Below, piece after piece: positions 22,878-35,395 of a stretch of 64,000 bases of DNA. Position numbers and translations under genes: made by a program. The stretch covers positions 13,546,974 to 13,610,973 of the forward strand of contig OY482862.1 in NCBI GenBank assembly GCA_960531495.1, given 5' to 3'. The stretch's first letter is position 1, and each line of letters starts with the position of its first letter. The DNA comes from Zeus faber. Taxonomy: Eukaryota > Chordata > Actinopteri > Zeiformes > Zeidae. The notes under the pieces were generated by a model. That model was not told the origin of the DNA, ran no database searches, and saw only the letters and a program-made list of their open reading frames with translations.

Positions 22878-25800
22878 GGGTGGCTTAGTCTGGGTCTGTG
22901 ATGGTGTGAGCGTCACAGTGCGGGAGAAGCAGCGCTTCGCCATGCTGTTCCAGTCGGTGGTCCTCCCATGCCAGTACCACACCAAGTCCACGCAAACGCC
23001 GGTGGTGCAGTGGTGGTACAAGTCCTACTGCCGCGACCGCACACAGGAGTCTTTCTTCCCCAACAGCCTCGGGGTGCAGGGCTCGGACCTCGGCGCCAAC
23101 TCCCACCTGGAGTGCTCCGATAACAGCCGCACCGTCCGCATCGTGGCCTCTGGACAGGGAAACTCCATGACACTGGCGGAACACTACAAGGGCAGAGACA
23201 TCGCCATCACAAACAGTAATTTACTGATTCTTTATCCTACAGGTCCAAATTATCGGTGACCAGCGCCGAGTTAAACCCCTCGGCAGGAATCAGAGCTGAC
23301 TGTGATGTTGGTTTCCTGTTCCCTAAATAGTCCTCCTTTGTCTTTGTCTCACAATAGAGGGGCCGCAGCCCTCTGTATTTACTTTTATTTGTGTTTGCGC
23401 TGCTCCTACACAAGACCCCTTATCAATGTCAGTCACCCTGTCTGCAGCCGTTCTGTCCCAGCACGTCCATTGAACACACTGCCTTCACCTCCGCCTCCTG
23501 CCGACATCGAAAACAAAAAAGAGAAAGCCTGCTTTTGTTTTAGAATGACTGCATTTTTATGGCGTCTAAAAGCAGTTTTATTTTTCATATTTGCTTTCTG
23601 CATCAATTTAAAAGCTAAAAGAATGTTTGTCTAAGCAAGTGAAGCTGTGTGTAGTGTTAAAGAAGATTCATATATTCACCTATTAAATGCTTTGAAAGTG
23701 CATGTATCAGCACATAACACTGGATCAAATCCTTGCATTTAATTGACCTCTCATTTTTCTCTCAGAAGCCGACCTGAGGATCGGGGAACTCCAGTGGGGC
23801 GACAGCGGAGTTTACTTCTGTAAAGTTGTCATAGCCGATGACCTGGAGGGGAAGAATGAGGCCCAGGTGGAGTTACTTGTGCTCGGTAGGTCCACAATGC
23901 AATTCTACTGATTCCACCACAAAAAAACTGCAAGGAAAGACTTGATTTCACATTATCTGTCAGTAAATTTGGCTTTGATTCTAAAAACAAATCTCTTTGC
24001 TTGTGAATGCTTTGTAAACATTTCCATGTTGCTTGTTGCGTGTTGAGGTTTTGGAAAAAAATAAATACCTAAAGAACTTTCAGAGGCAGCCAAAAAATGT
24101 TGTACTTCTTTACATGGTACTGATCCTCCGTGAGAGACTCCATTGTTTGCTGAGTTTACACTTTGGGAGCAGTGGCCTAGCCTTGGCTATACCCCAATTT
24201 TGGTTCAACTTAAGTAAATTAGACTCAATGCTATTGTTCTGGGATCCAGCTTTCCGTCACGGTACAGTGGTTGCAATCTCATGTAATTACTCGTTTTAGA
24301 TGATTGATAGTTATGCAAACACCAGGTTGAGCAGCTTGAGTTTTGGCATAAGTGTCGGAAGAACGTCCTGTAGATCATCCATGTAGGTGCATAGAGAAAC
24401 TCTGCGACAACCGGCCTGTCTATTGTTGTCAGAAACGCAAGCTACTCCTTAAGCTGTTTCTATGACAACGGTTCTTTTTTCTGGAGGGGTGAGATGAAGA
24501 CGTGAAGGGTCAACGGGAGTGGAGAGTGGCAAAAAGAGCGAGAGAAAATGGACTTCAGTGATCTAAAATGATTGACTTATCTTTAACCAGAAATACACAA
24601 CGGTGGCTTGTTTCCCAAAAAATGATTCCTGCGAAATGTGTTAATTACAAGCTAATGTTGCAAAACACGGCGTTCATAAGCTCAGCTCCTCCTCCTCCTC
24701 CTCTTCCTAATCTCATGATAATCACATTAAAGGAGAAGGAGGAGGGGGGCGATGCAGGGCTTTTTGGAATTAGTTTGCTCAGGTCGCTCCTACTGAAAAG
24801 TCAAAAAGCTGGTCAGAAAGTGTATGCACCACAAACTATTTCTTATGCATGTTCCGAGACCTTTTTTGTACCAAAAGTTATTTTTTCTTCCGTTCCTTTG
24901 AGGCCCATTTCTCCTGGCAGAGTTTCGTCCTCCGCCCCCTCTGCATCCTTGAGCTTTTATCTTCAGTGTTTTCATTCCACCTTTCACCACGTCCCTCCCT
25001 GCCGGGGCCGGGGGGTAGTGCATAGCTTCTCCGTGTCTTTCAGGTTAGTAAGAATTACTCAGCCTCATGGTATTTAGATGAACCCTGCAGTGTAGCCAGA
25101 TGACCCACGGGCGTTCTGCTTTATCAGAAGGAGGGACTGGCTATCCCTCTCCATGGTTACTGCCCACTCAGCAGCACCCGCAGCCAGCACTGGCTGTTTA
25201 GTCTGCTCCTGTTGGGAGTCAGATGTATCAGACAGGGAGCGGAGGCCCAGCTTTAAAAGTTGTCCCTGGACGCCTGGCACAGACACGCTCCGAAAACCAC
25301 GAGCCAGAACATCTGTGGTTATGTCTACATATGCAAATTGGGAGTCCAGGGTTTGAGACATCTTAAATGGAGAACGTTGTAACAGCCCAGACAATGATAA
25401 TGTCATTGTGGTGACCTTGCTTTTTGGTATTTGTCATGATTCAGAGCCTCCGAGCCTCTCTTTACGCTTTTTTCTTTGCTTGAATGTACACAATGCACAC
25501 AAAAGACACATTGTCTCCACAACGATGGGACTTCCATGACCCTTTTTTGATTTGGACCATCGGTGAATTAGTGTCCCAGAATCCTCTAGTGCACTATGTG
25601 TCCTAGTTTCCAGAGCACCCTCTTGCTGCCTAAATTGACGCAAACCCCTGATGCCCCCTCCGCTCTGCATGCATATGCATATATTCATGGCTTTCATAAC
25701 TTTTATGTTTTTTTGCAGGTACCGCATTGCAGTTAGAGAGTTACACAGTTTAGGAGTGATTTCAGAGCGCTCACACAGGAACTGTGAGCAAGAAATGGAG

Positions 25801-28800
25801 TAAAGTGATTTTGGGTGAGATGGTGCGGTTGACCCAGGCCTGTTGCTAGGTTTGACATTTTCTTTTAGACGAAGAAAAACTCGGTATGTCAACTTTAGTT
25901 GTTTGGATTGGACCCAGAATGGCCAGGGAAAGTTGTGTCATGGTAATCGTATAATTGAGTCTATTTTAAGGCATTGTATTAGTATCTGTATATCAGTATC
26001 AGTGTATCTGTATAAGTATCTATACACTTAGTGTAGTACTAGTGTAGTGTTAGTACTTAGTGTTTTTATTCGTTATGAATGTAGTGCTTCAAGCTCAGAG
26101 CTTCCTGCTCCTTCTTTAAACCGTTTGTTCCTTGAAAGTAGAAAACATGAAAGACAGGTGAGGTCATTTGATTTTTTGATAACCAAATGGAATCTTCCTG
26201 TTGGGGTCACATCAAAGCAGTGATAGTGGCAAAGTCATTCAGCTTTTTTGATTATTCATCAAGTTTCATCAAACATACTTATGGATAAGTTAATATACAA
26301 TGCATTATATTCCGTTTCTGCCAAGTCAAATTCTGCACACTGCACCTTAAAACATCTTGTTTCTTCCAGCCTTTTGCATGACTCATTAATCCGCCGCCCT
26401 AACACTTGGCTCTTGCTTTCCGCCCCCTGCGCGAGCCCTCACCTCTGCTCTCCTTTTCTCTGCAGGTAGGACAGGTGAGCAGGACGATCTCCTACCTGAG
26501 TTTGATGTGGAGATCATGCCAGGTACAGCGCCTCACCTGCACCTCTCTCTCTCTCTCTCTCTCGTCTTCCTCCCTTGCCGCCCACTGGCTTAGCTCACGC
26601 CTCCCGTTTCAGTCTCTCACTGGTCAATCATACCTTTCTTTGACTAACGAACGCCGACTCTCTGCACAATGGCGGCCTTGTATCTACACATTGATGGGCA
26701 TTATTCTAAGTGCCTCCTCTGCTCAAATCCACTTCGAAATGTCAATTTGTTGAAAACGATTAAAACCGTCGTTAACAGGCCTACTATAGAAACTCTCACT
26801 GTGGTTTTATTTGATGAAGTGACGGAGGATGAGTGTTTACACAGTAGGGGGGGGGGGTTTAGATGGCGCTATTAGTCACTTCAGTCACACCCTGAGGAAG
26901 TGTGTCATTAAGAGTCTCAATACTCAAGAGATGTGATGATGGTGGATAAGAGGCTTGCACTGACTGTTTCTCAGAGTTTTTGCTCAAGTTTTTATTGCCC
27001 TGTGCGGGTTGTAGACTTTCTCACAGCTCATTAATATAAACTATGAGCTCCAGTGGATATGTAATATCTACTGTATTTTTGAACTCTCCATTGATTTGCT
27101 TGCATTATGTTGGTATTATGCAATGTTTTATGAAATTGTTATCTATACGAACTATATCTGCTTGTTGTATCTGACTTTTTTTTCCTTTGTCTACATGTGT
27201 CTGTGTTTTTGTGTGTGTGTCGTATGTGTGTGCGTTCCAGAATGGGTGTTTGTGGGGTCTGTTGCCCTGGGTAGCGCCCTGTTCTTGTTGTTGATGGGGA
27301 TCTGCTGGTGCCAGTGCTGTCCCCATTCCTGCTGCTGCTACCTGAGCTGCTGCTGCTGTCCCGACACCTGCTGCTGCCCACGACACCGTGAGTCCCTGCC
27401 ACGTTCTCTTAACGTACAGACACACGCACCCAAAACAAATAAACTTTGGAGCAGTATGTCTAGATGAACTACATACTTTTTTGCTGTCCCCCGACGCAGT
27501 GTATGAGGCAGGGAAGCGTGCAAAGAGTGGATTGCCTGCCCAAGTTCCTGTCCTCCCCTACTACATACCCGGGGTCCCCACCATGGTCCCTCTTGCCCCT
27601 CCATCCCAGATTGACCCAAAAATATCTTCCATTCCTTCGATGGAAAACAACCTGGCGGGAGGTGAGTGTAGTCTGTTCAGTGTGTCAGGCGCAGAGGGAC
27701 CCCACAGTGACTAACCTTTGTTTCTCTTCTTCGTCATTTTGTGTGCTCCATTTTGTCCCCGACATCATAAAAACCTGAATATGTGCGTTTGCAATGTGCA
27801 TGTTTGTGAGTCCTTGTATTTTTAACCTGGTGTCTATCCGTGCATGGGTGTTAGCGTTGTTTTGTATAATCCCGCTGGCCGGCAACCCAAACTCTTTGTT
27901 TACCGGCGTGCTTGTGCATGTCCTTGGACCTCTGTGCCCCTGTGTGTCTGTGAACGGCTGCGTGTCCACATTCACAGTGCGGAGTGGGTATCGACTTCAG
28001 GCCAATCAAGGCCAAGACTCAATGAAAGTTCTGTACTACATAGAGAAGGAGCTGGCTCAGTTTCCCTCTGCCCAGATGGCTACACTCCAACGTAAGCCTG
28101 TACAAACTAGGCACACTTCCACTCCTTATTCTGCGTGACTGCGTGTGAGTTTGTGTGAGAGTGTGTGTGTGTGTGTGTGTGGGTTTGGCTTTAATGTCTC
28201 TTTGTTCGTTTTGTGTCAAAAGCGTGTGCAGAATAATCAATGTAAATTCAAGTCGGCATCATATTCATCTCACTTTCCCCTCTGTTGTCATGTTTAGAAA
28301 TACTAACTTACTAATACTTGTATGAACCCAGAATCAAAAAAATATTTAAAAAAGTAGTTGATAGTAGTAGGAGGCATTTTAAACATTAGATCATTGACAT
28401 TTTCACCGGCCACTTTTAAGAGTGAAACTAATAGTTAGGAACTAAAAATCATATATTGTAATAATTACACTTTGGACAAATTAGATTACTTGTTGTCACT
28501 TCAAAGTAAAAAATATATACTTTATTTATATTCTAAAGACCTAGTTTTATATAGAAGCTTTAAGCAGCTCCCAGGTAAGTCTAGTCAGTCTACACTTACC
28601 CGTGAGCTGTTTAAAGCTTCTTCGTGGGGTTTTTGTGATGTGGTCAGGCTGTGCAGCATACTGTGTGTGTGTCTGCTTTTTTTGGATGGATGTATATTAA
28701 CAGTCTTCATAGTGATGTGTCTGTTCCTACAGCCAGTAGCCTTTCAGAGCTGAGCTCTCTTCATGATGGAGGGACTATGGATTTCAGGCAGACCTACCAA

Positions 28801-30249
28801 ACAGTCCAGATGAAGGCGCTACCGGCCATACCAGACCTGGATGACGGGTCGGCGCGCAGAGCCGGTCCATCTGTGAGACGGCTCAGACGGGACGTGGTCA
28901 ACCACTCAGACAACGAGCTAGACAGCAGGTAGAGTTGCATTCATTAATGTATGTATTCACAAGCCCCAAAATTCCACTCTAAACTGCAACCGTATTGACA
29001 GTGTATCGACACTGTAACGACAGTGTCAACAGTGTTGACAGTTTACTGACCACAACCCTTACGTTGGTTTATTTCAATTACAGTTAAATTCACCGTGGCT
29101 GCCTTTCACTTCTTGCACGTGCCTGATCAGTGCATTCTTGCCGGGAAAGGCAGACCCCACCACCAATAGTGGAAGCGGCATTTATAGTAGAAAACTGCTG
29201 AACACAAATACATTGAATGGCTGTTCCCTATCAAGTTCCAGCTAAATAATTATGGGATAAATATCACATATTATATTTTATAACAAAATAATCCCCTGCT
29301 TCTGGAAAAACATTTGCCTATGTGAGCTCCTTGACAGCTTTCTCACCAGCTTATACCTCACGACACTTATCCTGTAAAATAAAGATGAATGTGTGAGTGA
29401 TCAACCCACCCATATTGTTCAAAGTTATACATATTAGAAGTTGTATATATACTCTTCAGCAATCTTGGGCCTATAATGTGTACTCTCCTATGGCGTAGGT
29501 GGAATCCTCGCTCTGAGCACCTGCAGAGAAAGACACTGAGCAGAAGAGGGCGCACTGGGTCCCTAGACGAGCTGGAGGAATTTGCTCGCTCCTATGGCTC
29601 CCGTGCTCGCAGGGGGGAACCCCAGGACAGAGACTATTACCGGGACCGAGACTACCGTGACAAAAGCCCACCGCGGCGCTCCTGCGGGGATGAGGATGAG
29701 AGCTGGCGCCGCCGCAGCCCCTCTCCTTTTCCCCAGAAGAGAAGGGACACATGGGACAGCGACCGGCTTCCTCGGCGTCCTCAGCACCACCCGCAGGGGG
29801 AGAGAGGCTACGACGACGGCTTCCTCAACGGCGTCCTGGAGAGCAAGGCCAGAGGAGGGGACAGAGGCTGTGGCCGGGCCGATGCGGACAGCGACACTCC
29901 CTCCAAGGGAAGCTCCAGAGGGAAGGGCAGCGACTGTTATTACAGCCGTTCGCCCAGCAACCGTCCGGAGGAAGAGGACGCCTTGCCTCCATACTGCGAG
30001 CAAGAGCGGTACCGCAACGTAGAACCACCGAGCACCGAGCGGTACCGCACTGTAGAACCACCAAGCACAGAGCGGTGCCACACAGTAGAAGCACCAAGCA
30101 CAGAGCGGTACCGCACAGTAGAAGCACCGAGCGCAGAGCGGTATAGGACGACTGAGCCCAATATGAGGCCCTTCTCTTACACCCGTCCCCCTCCAATTTC
30201 CCACACTTTACAGGGAGGCCGGGAGGACAGAGACAGAAACCGAAACATG
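20415..30249 (+). CDS. ildr2: Immunoglobulin-like domain-containing receptor 2 (angulin-3)
   Basis: Exons are 20415-20454, 22889-23215, 23766-23885, 26466-26522, 27241-27387, 27500-27661, 27978-28091, 28733-28928 and 29499-30249. The product has a short signal peptide (MNLYHLAILLAAS) and a V-type Ig domain (VVLPCQYH, VVQWWYKSYCRDR, WGDSGVYFC). A membrane-proximal link ending VEIMPEWVFVG leads into a transmembrane helix with the angulin Cys cluster (ICWCQCCPHSCCCY), a palmitoylation-type region. The tail has KVLYYIEKELAQF, LSELSSLHD and SLDELEEFARSYG. These match ILDR2 better than LSR or ILDR1. Angulins mark tricellular tight junctions and recruit tricellulin. The last exon ends RNRNM at a GTGAGT donor; if not spliced, the frame stops after VSYL (TAG 30262-30264). 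The expected short last exon (ending SLVV in mammals) was not found. Confidence 0.92.
22071..22113. repeat. (CA)n microsatellite
   Basis: About 21 CA units in ildr2 intron 1. Confidence 0.95.
22825..22873 (+). repeat. (TG)n microsatellite at the ildr2 exon 2 acceptor
   Basis: About 24 TG units end 15 bp before the acceptor AG at 22887-22888. They occupy the place of the usual polypyrimidine tract. Confidence 0.95.
29998..30152 (+). repeat. Coding 33-bp tandem repeat in the ildr2 tail
   Basis: Five in-frame copies of an 11-residue unit close to ERYRTVEPPST, with variants ERYRNVEPPST, ERCHTVEAPST and ERYRTVEAPSA. Tyr and Thr/Ser are kept in most copies. Confidence 0.9.
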
Positions 30250-32990
30250 GTGAGTTACTTATAGCAGCAAAACGAGGGCACATTTAAATATGACATTCTG
30301 TAAATACTTATTGGCATTCCACAATTGTTACATGTACTGTACATTATTTGAATAAATCTTTTTTTTTTTACCAATGGGTAATGTACATATAAGATTCAAT
30401 CTTGAAGCTTTTATATGCGTCTTACGTAATTTCATTTCAAGTGATTTAAACTAACCAGCTCATTAACTCGTCCATGCTTATTCATTTCGCAATCATTATT
30501 GGTAACAATTAAGGAGGATATGTTGTCATTTAAATGTGATCATTGCTTTGTTACATTTATTTTACTTTAATATTTAAGAAAGGCTTAGATTTGCACTCAA
30601 TAACAGTCATCATTAACTGAGCTTGAGCTGCATGATTTTTATGAAATAGAGTGAGCTTTTGAAGCCTCAGTAATTAGACATGACTAACTCAGCATGAGAA
30701 ACATGGCTGCAAGGTCTCTAACTTGCCACTGTTGATGTATTTTCCTGAAAGAGCGCTGCGCTGAGCAGAGACTCTCTCATAACATCCAGGCCTTGGCCCA
30801 CACAACCTCTGTCCTCATTTAAACCATCCTCTTTAAAATAAGGGTGTGTCATCTCTCACTGAATGAAAAACAGCATTGGATGCAGTGGAATAAAAATAAT
30901 GAAAAAGTGGATATTGTTTTGCAATGATCTTGATGTAGCGCTGTAAATTGTTTATTGTGTGCAGAAGACCATACATTGCCATCTATTGCACACATACATG
31001 CGGTTGGGGTGGAGGATGCAAAGACCTTAGATAAGTTATTTGAGTGTCCTTGTGCCAGGATGTCAAGTCCATGTCTGAGTCCATTTTGCCTTTTGAAGAA
31101 TAGATTTTTTTTTTATCTCCAGTGTGTGCCTTGTGTTGTGACCGACATTTCAGCATTTTCAGTGTTTCTTTACACACTTTATCGCACTCAGTATGCCACA
31201 ACTCAGGTTTACCTTATGTGCATGTCTATGTGTGGATTCGATTTGATGCTGTATGTATGTACTGTGCTTTGAAAAAAATTTTTTTTGCTAATTTGAATTG
31301 CACTCTAAAAAGACCCAAGCCCTCAGATGACATAAACTTGCCTCTAGGCTGCGTGGTGGGCTTGACTCTGTGCCATAGCATACATATCATGTATTATTAT
31401 GTGTTATTATTATTATCTGACAGTAATGATTTTGATATAAAACAACTCTTGATTATCTCTGAATCATGTCTGCATGTGGTCATTGTTTCTGATAATAGGT
31501 GTGATAATGTGTGTGTACCCTGGACAAGGAGCGTGTTTCTTATCGATGCTTATCAAATATACACTGCTAAATACACACTTTAGTATTACTCACAACCTGC
31601 ACACCTATGTCATGTAAACTGCTTAAAGTCTAAAGGCTACATAAAACATTTTGGTGGCAAAACAGACTGGAAGGTGAATTTGAATGTTAAATGTTTATCG
31701 TTCACAGTGTGACAGGGATTTACTATTGTTTTCAGAAACTATCGCATGCAAAAGTAGTGGGAAATTAAAATTAGGTACATTTCAGTGAGAGAGTACTGCA
31801 AATAGGAAATAAATGACGCCTCATCAGACACTGACATGACAATACACGGAAGGAAGTTCAAAAAACAAAACAAAAAACGCGGACGGTTCAAAATGAAACG
31901 GGAGAGAAACAAGCAGATGGAATACGGGAACATTTCCCACGGGATGGTCGAGCACACTTCACTGGGGCAAGAGCAGCACTCCGTCACAATTCAAGCAGAT
32001 GTGTTTTCTGTGATTTCTAAAGCTCCTTGGGACTGCAGCTCTGAATTAGGAAATGCAAAACACCAAGTGCACACAAACAACTCCAGCACTCTTTAACATC
32101 CCACAACGCCGGGGAATGATATTCAAAAAAAGCTCTTTTCATTGAGAGAAGAGTGCGTTTTGGGTTGCTGTCCAAGCTTATCCCCATCCTTGTCGCTGTG
32201 GCATTTTCCTGCTGTCAATACCACATTGAATGTCTATTGTTTAAGGAAATACTTTTCAATTCAGGTTTGTTAAAATTAAAAGGCAACAAACTATTTTATT
32301 CATGACATTGAGGGCACTGGTGGAAAGCTAGTGAGTAAAAGTTGTTACTGCACTACTCTACTCACCTAAGTATGTATTCAGTTTTGGAGATTTTCAACCT
32401 TCAACTGTATTTCAAAGCAAATATCGATACTTTTTTCTCTACTACATCGCGTTCCTTTACTATGACACCACCCAAACAAGTTGTTTTGTAAATTGTTATC
32501 ATGATCTGCATGAGCACTCATCTGCAGAATATTTTTACAGTCGTACTATCGGCACTGGATATGGCAAGTAATTTTCCTTGAAACCTTAATTACATTTACA
32601 AGAAAGTAATTATATACATTTTTTAAGTAGAAAGGTCAAGATTCAAGATAATTATTTTTATTTGTAACATGCAGTCATACAAGTACGGTGCAGTGAAACG
32701 ATGGCACAAAGCAAAGAAAGAAATTAAAATAAACAATTAAAGATGTCCTGCCTGAAAAAAGAACAGGAAAAAAAACAACAAACAAAAAAAATAGACACAA
32801 GAAGAAAAAAATTCAAGCATAAAAATATCCATAATCCAAAGCATATATGTATTTATATTCAGTAGAGTATGCACATTGCTTTAACAAGGGTTTCAACAAA
32901 TGTGCAGTGATACATTCATATAAAAATGGTACTTTCACTTTAACTAGAGAAATTTTGTGTGGGTGTAATTGCACTTTTTTTTTAATTTAA
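30250..32990 (+). other. ildr2 3' flank / intergenic
   Basis: AT-rich sequence with no recognised exon. The undetected last ildr2 exon and its 3' UTR may lie here. A dispersed-repeat fragment lies at its right end. Confidence 0.4.
32636..32960. repeat. Dispersed AT-rich interspersed repeat fragment, second copy
   Basis: Starts AAGATTCAAGATAATTATTT and shares the exact 16-mer ATATTCAGTAGAGTAT with the copy at 11.6-12.0 kb. It has an internal A-rich stretch. Confidence 0.5.
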
Positions 32991-34925
32991 TGGTCTGTTG
33001 CGGTCAACTAAGGACAGTCTGTGTGTTTTTAAGGATTGTCGATGTGTTTCTAGACCATCTAAGGACGGTCTATGTGTTATAAGACCGACTAAGGACAGAC
33101 TATGTGTTATTAGACCAACTAAGGACAGTCGATGTGTTATTAGACCAACTAAGGACAGTCTATGTGTTAATAGACACTAAGGACAGTCTATGTGTTAATA
33201 GACACTAATGACAGTCTATGTGTTAATAGACACACTAAGGACAGTCTATGTGTTATTAGACACACTAAGGACAGTCTATGTGTTAATAGACACACTAAGG
33301 ACAGTCTATGTGTTATTAGACACACTAAGGACAGTCTATGTGTTATTAGACCAACTAAGGACAGTCTATGTGTTAATAGACACACTAAGGACAGTCTATA
33401 TGTTATTAGACACACTAAGGACAGTCTATGTGTTATTAGACACACTAAGGACAGTCTATGTGTTATTAGACCAACTAAGGACAGTCTATGTGTTATTAGA
33501 CACACTAAGGACAGTCTATGTGTTATTAGACCAACAAAGGATGGTCTGTGTGTTATATGACCAACTAGGATAGTGTATGTATTATTAGACACACTAAGGA
33601 TGGTCTATCTGTTATTACACCAACTAAGGACGGTCTAACTAAGGAGGGTCTGTGTGTTATTTAGGACCGTCTATGTGTTATTAGACCAACTAAGGACGGT
33701 CTGTGTTATTAAGGACGGTCTGTGTCTATTATTAGACCAACAAAGGACGGTCTAACTAAGGAGGGTCTGTGTGTTATTTAGGACCGTCTAAGTGTTATTA
33801 GACCAACTAAGGGCGGTCTGTGTGTTATTAAGGATGGTCTGTGTCTATTATTAGACCAACTAAGGACAGTCTATGTGTTATTAGACAAACTAAGGTTGTT
33901 CTTTGTGTTGTTAGACCAACTAAGGACGGTCTGTGTTATTAAGGACGGTCTGTGTCTATTATTAGACCAACTAAGGACGGTCTAACTAAGGAGGGTCTGT
34001 GTGTTATTTAGGACCGTCTAAGTGTTATTAGACCAACTAAGGGCGGTCTGTGTGTTATTAAGGACGGTCTGTGTCTATTATTAGACCAACTAAGGACAGT
34101 CTATGTGTTATTAGACAAACTAAGGTTGTTCTTTGTGTTGTTAGACCAACTAAGGACAGTCTATGTGTTATTAGACTAACTAAGGATGTTCTTTGTGTTG
34201 TTAGACCAACTAAGGACAGTCTATGTGTTATTAGACTAACTAAGGATGTTCTTTGTGTTGTTAGACCAACTAAGGACAGTCTATGTGTTATTAGACTAAC
34301 TAAGGATGTTCTTTGTGTTGTTAGACCAACTAAGGACAGTCTATGTGTTATTAGACAAACTAAGGATGTTCTTTGTGTTGTTAGACCAACTAAGGACAGT
34401 CTATGTGTTATTAGACTAACTAAGGATGTTCTTTGTGTTGTTAGACCAACTAAGGACAGTCTATGTGTTATTAGACTAACTAAGGATGTTCTTTGTGTTG
34501 TTAGACCAACTAAGGACAGTCTATGTGTTATTAGACCAACTAAGGACAGTCTATGTGTTATTAGACTAACTAAGGACAGTCTAACTAAGGATGGTCTGTG
34601 TGTTATTTAGGACAGTCTATGTGTTGTTAGACCAACTAAGGACAGTCTATGTGTTATTAGACTAACTAAGGACAGTCTAACTAAGGATGGTCTGTGTGTT
34701 ATTTAGGACAGTCTATGTGTTGTTAGACCAACTAAGGACAGTCCGTGCATCATTAAGGACGGTCTATGTGTTATTAAGGATGGTCTATGTGTTATTAAGG
34801 ATGGTCTATGTGTTATTAAGGGCAGTCTATGTGTTGTTAGACCAACTAAGGACAGTCCGTGCATCATTAAGGACGGTCTATGTGTTATTAAGGGCAGTCT
34901 GTGCGTTATTAGACAAACTACAGTA
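32991..34925. repeat. 30-bp minisatellite, ~1.9 kb, with 60-bp higher-order period
   Basis: The unit reads approximately ACAGTCTATGTGTTATTAGA then CCAACTAAGG (30 bp). The left part (33180-33560) is a simple 30-bp array. At 34111-34530 the units pair into an almost identical 60-bp repeat in which every second unit has ATGTTCTTTGTGTTG. The 33600-34090 segment has longer mixed units that are themselves duplicated. The 30-bp period keeps several frames open on both strands; none is a gene. Confidence 0.97.
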
Positions 34926-35089
34926 TGTTGACTATTGTTGTTGGGAAAGTGTGTTCTTATAGACCCTAACCGCACACATTTTTTCCAAAATAAATGATTA
35001 AGAACACAAACCTTTCAATTTTTATTTTATTCTATATATAAATATCACTGCTTACTCTCGTCCCATTGGGCGTTGTTCTATCCACCTGT

Positions 35090-35395
35090 TCCGGGCGGGA
35101 CAGTGATGTCACCTGGAGGGGGGATGGGTTTGTCTGTGCGCGGACTGGGAGAGACTCACTAACGCTCTGGGAAGTGAGCTAAAAAAACTGCCCAAACGGA
35201 GGTACACGAGCGAAATAATATTATGCTGCGGAGTGTCTACGCGACCTTTACGGCTGGATGTTCGGGATTTATTTGGTAAAACTGAAAAAGGGGAAATTGT
35301 TCGCGTCGCTTCCGCGGTAGGACGGAGGAGGACGAGATGGGAAACATGATCCGAGTAGTGCTGATGCTGCTTTACCTACCGAAGGGTAAGGGCGT
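35090..35395 (+). promoter_or_regulatory. ildr1 promoter, 5' UTR and first exon region
   Basis: CpG-richer block between the AT-rich spacer and the ildr1 start codon at 35337. No TATA box is obvious. Confidence 0.4.

Noticed and set aside
33188-34610. Several repetitive reading frames on both strands
   Set aside because: The 30-bp minisatellite unit is a multiple of three, so frames stay open by construction. No start context, splice sites or homology.
32991-34925. CRISPR-like array
   Set aside because: No unique spacers. All parts of the unit repeat, and the context is a vertebrate genome.
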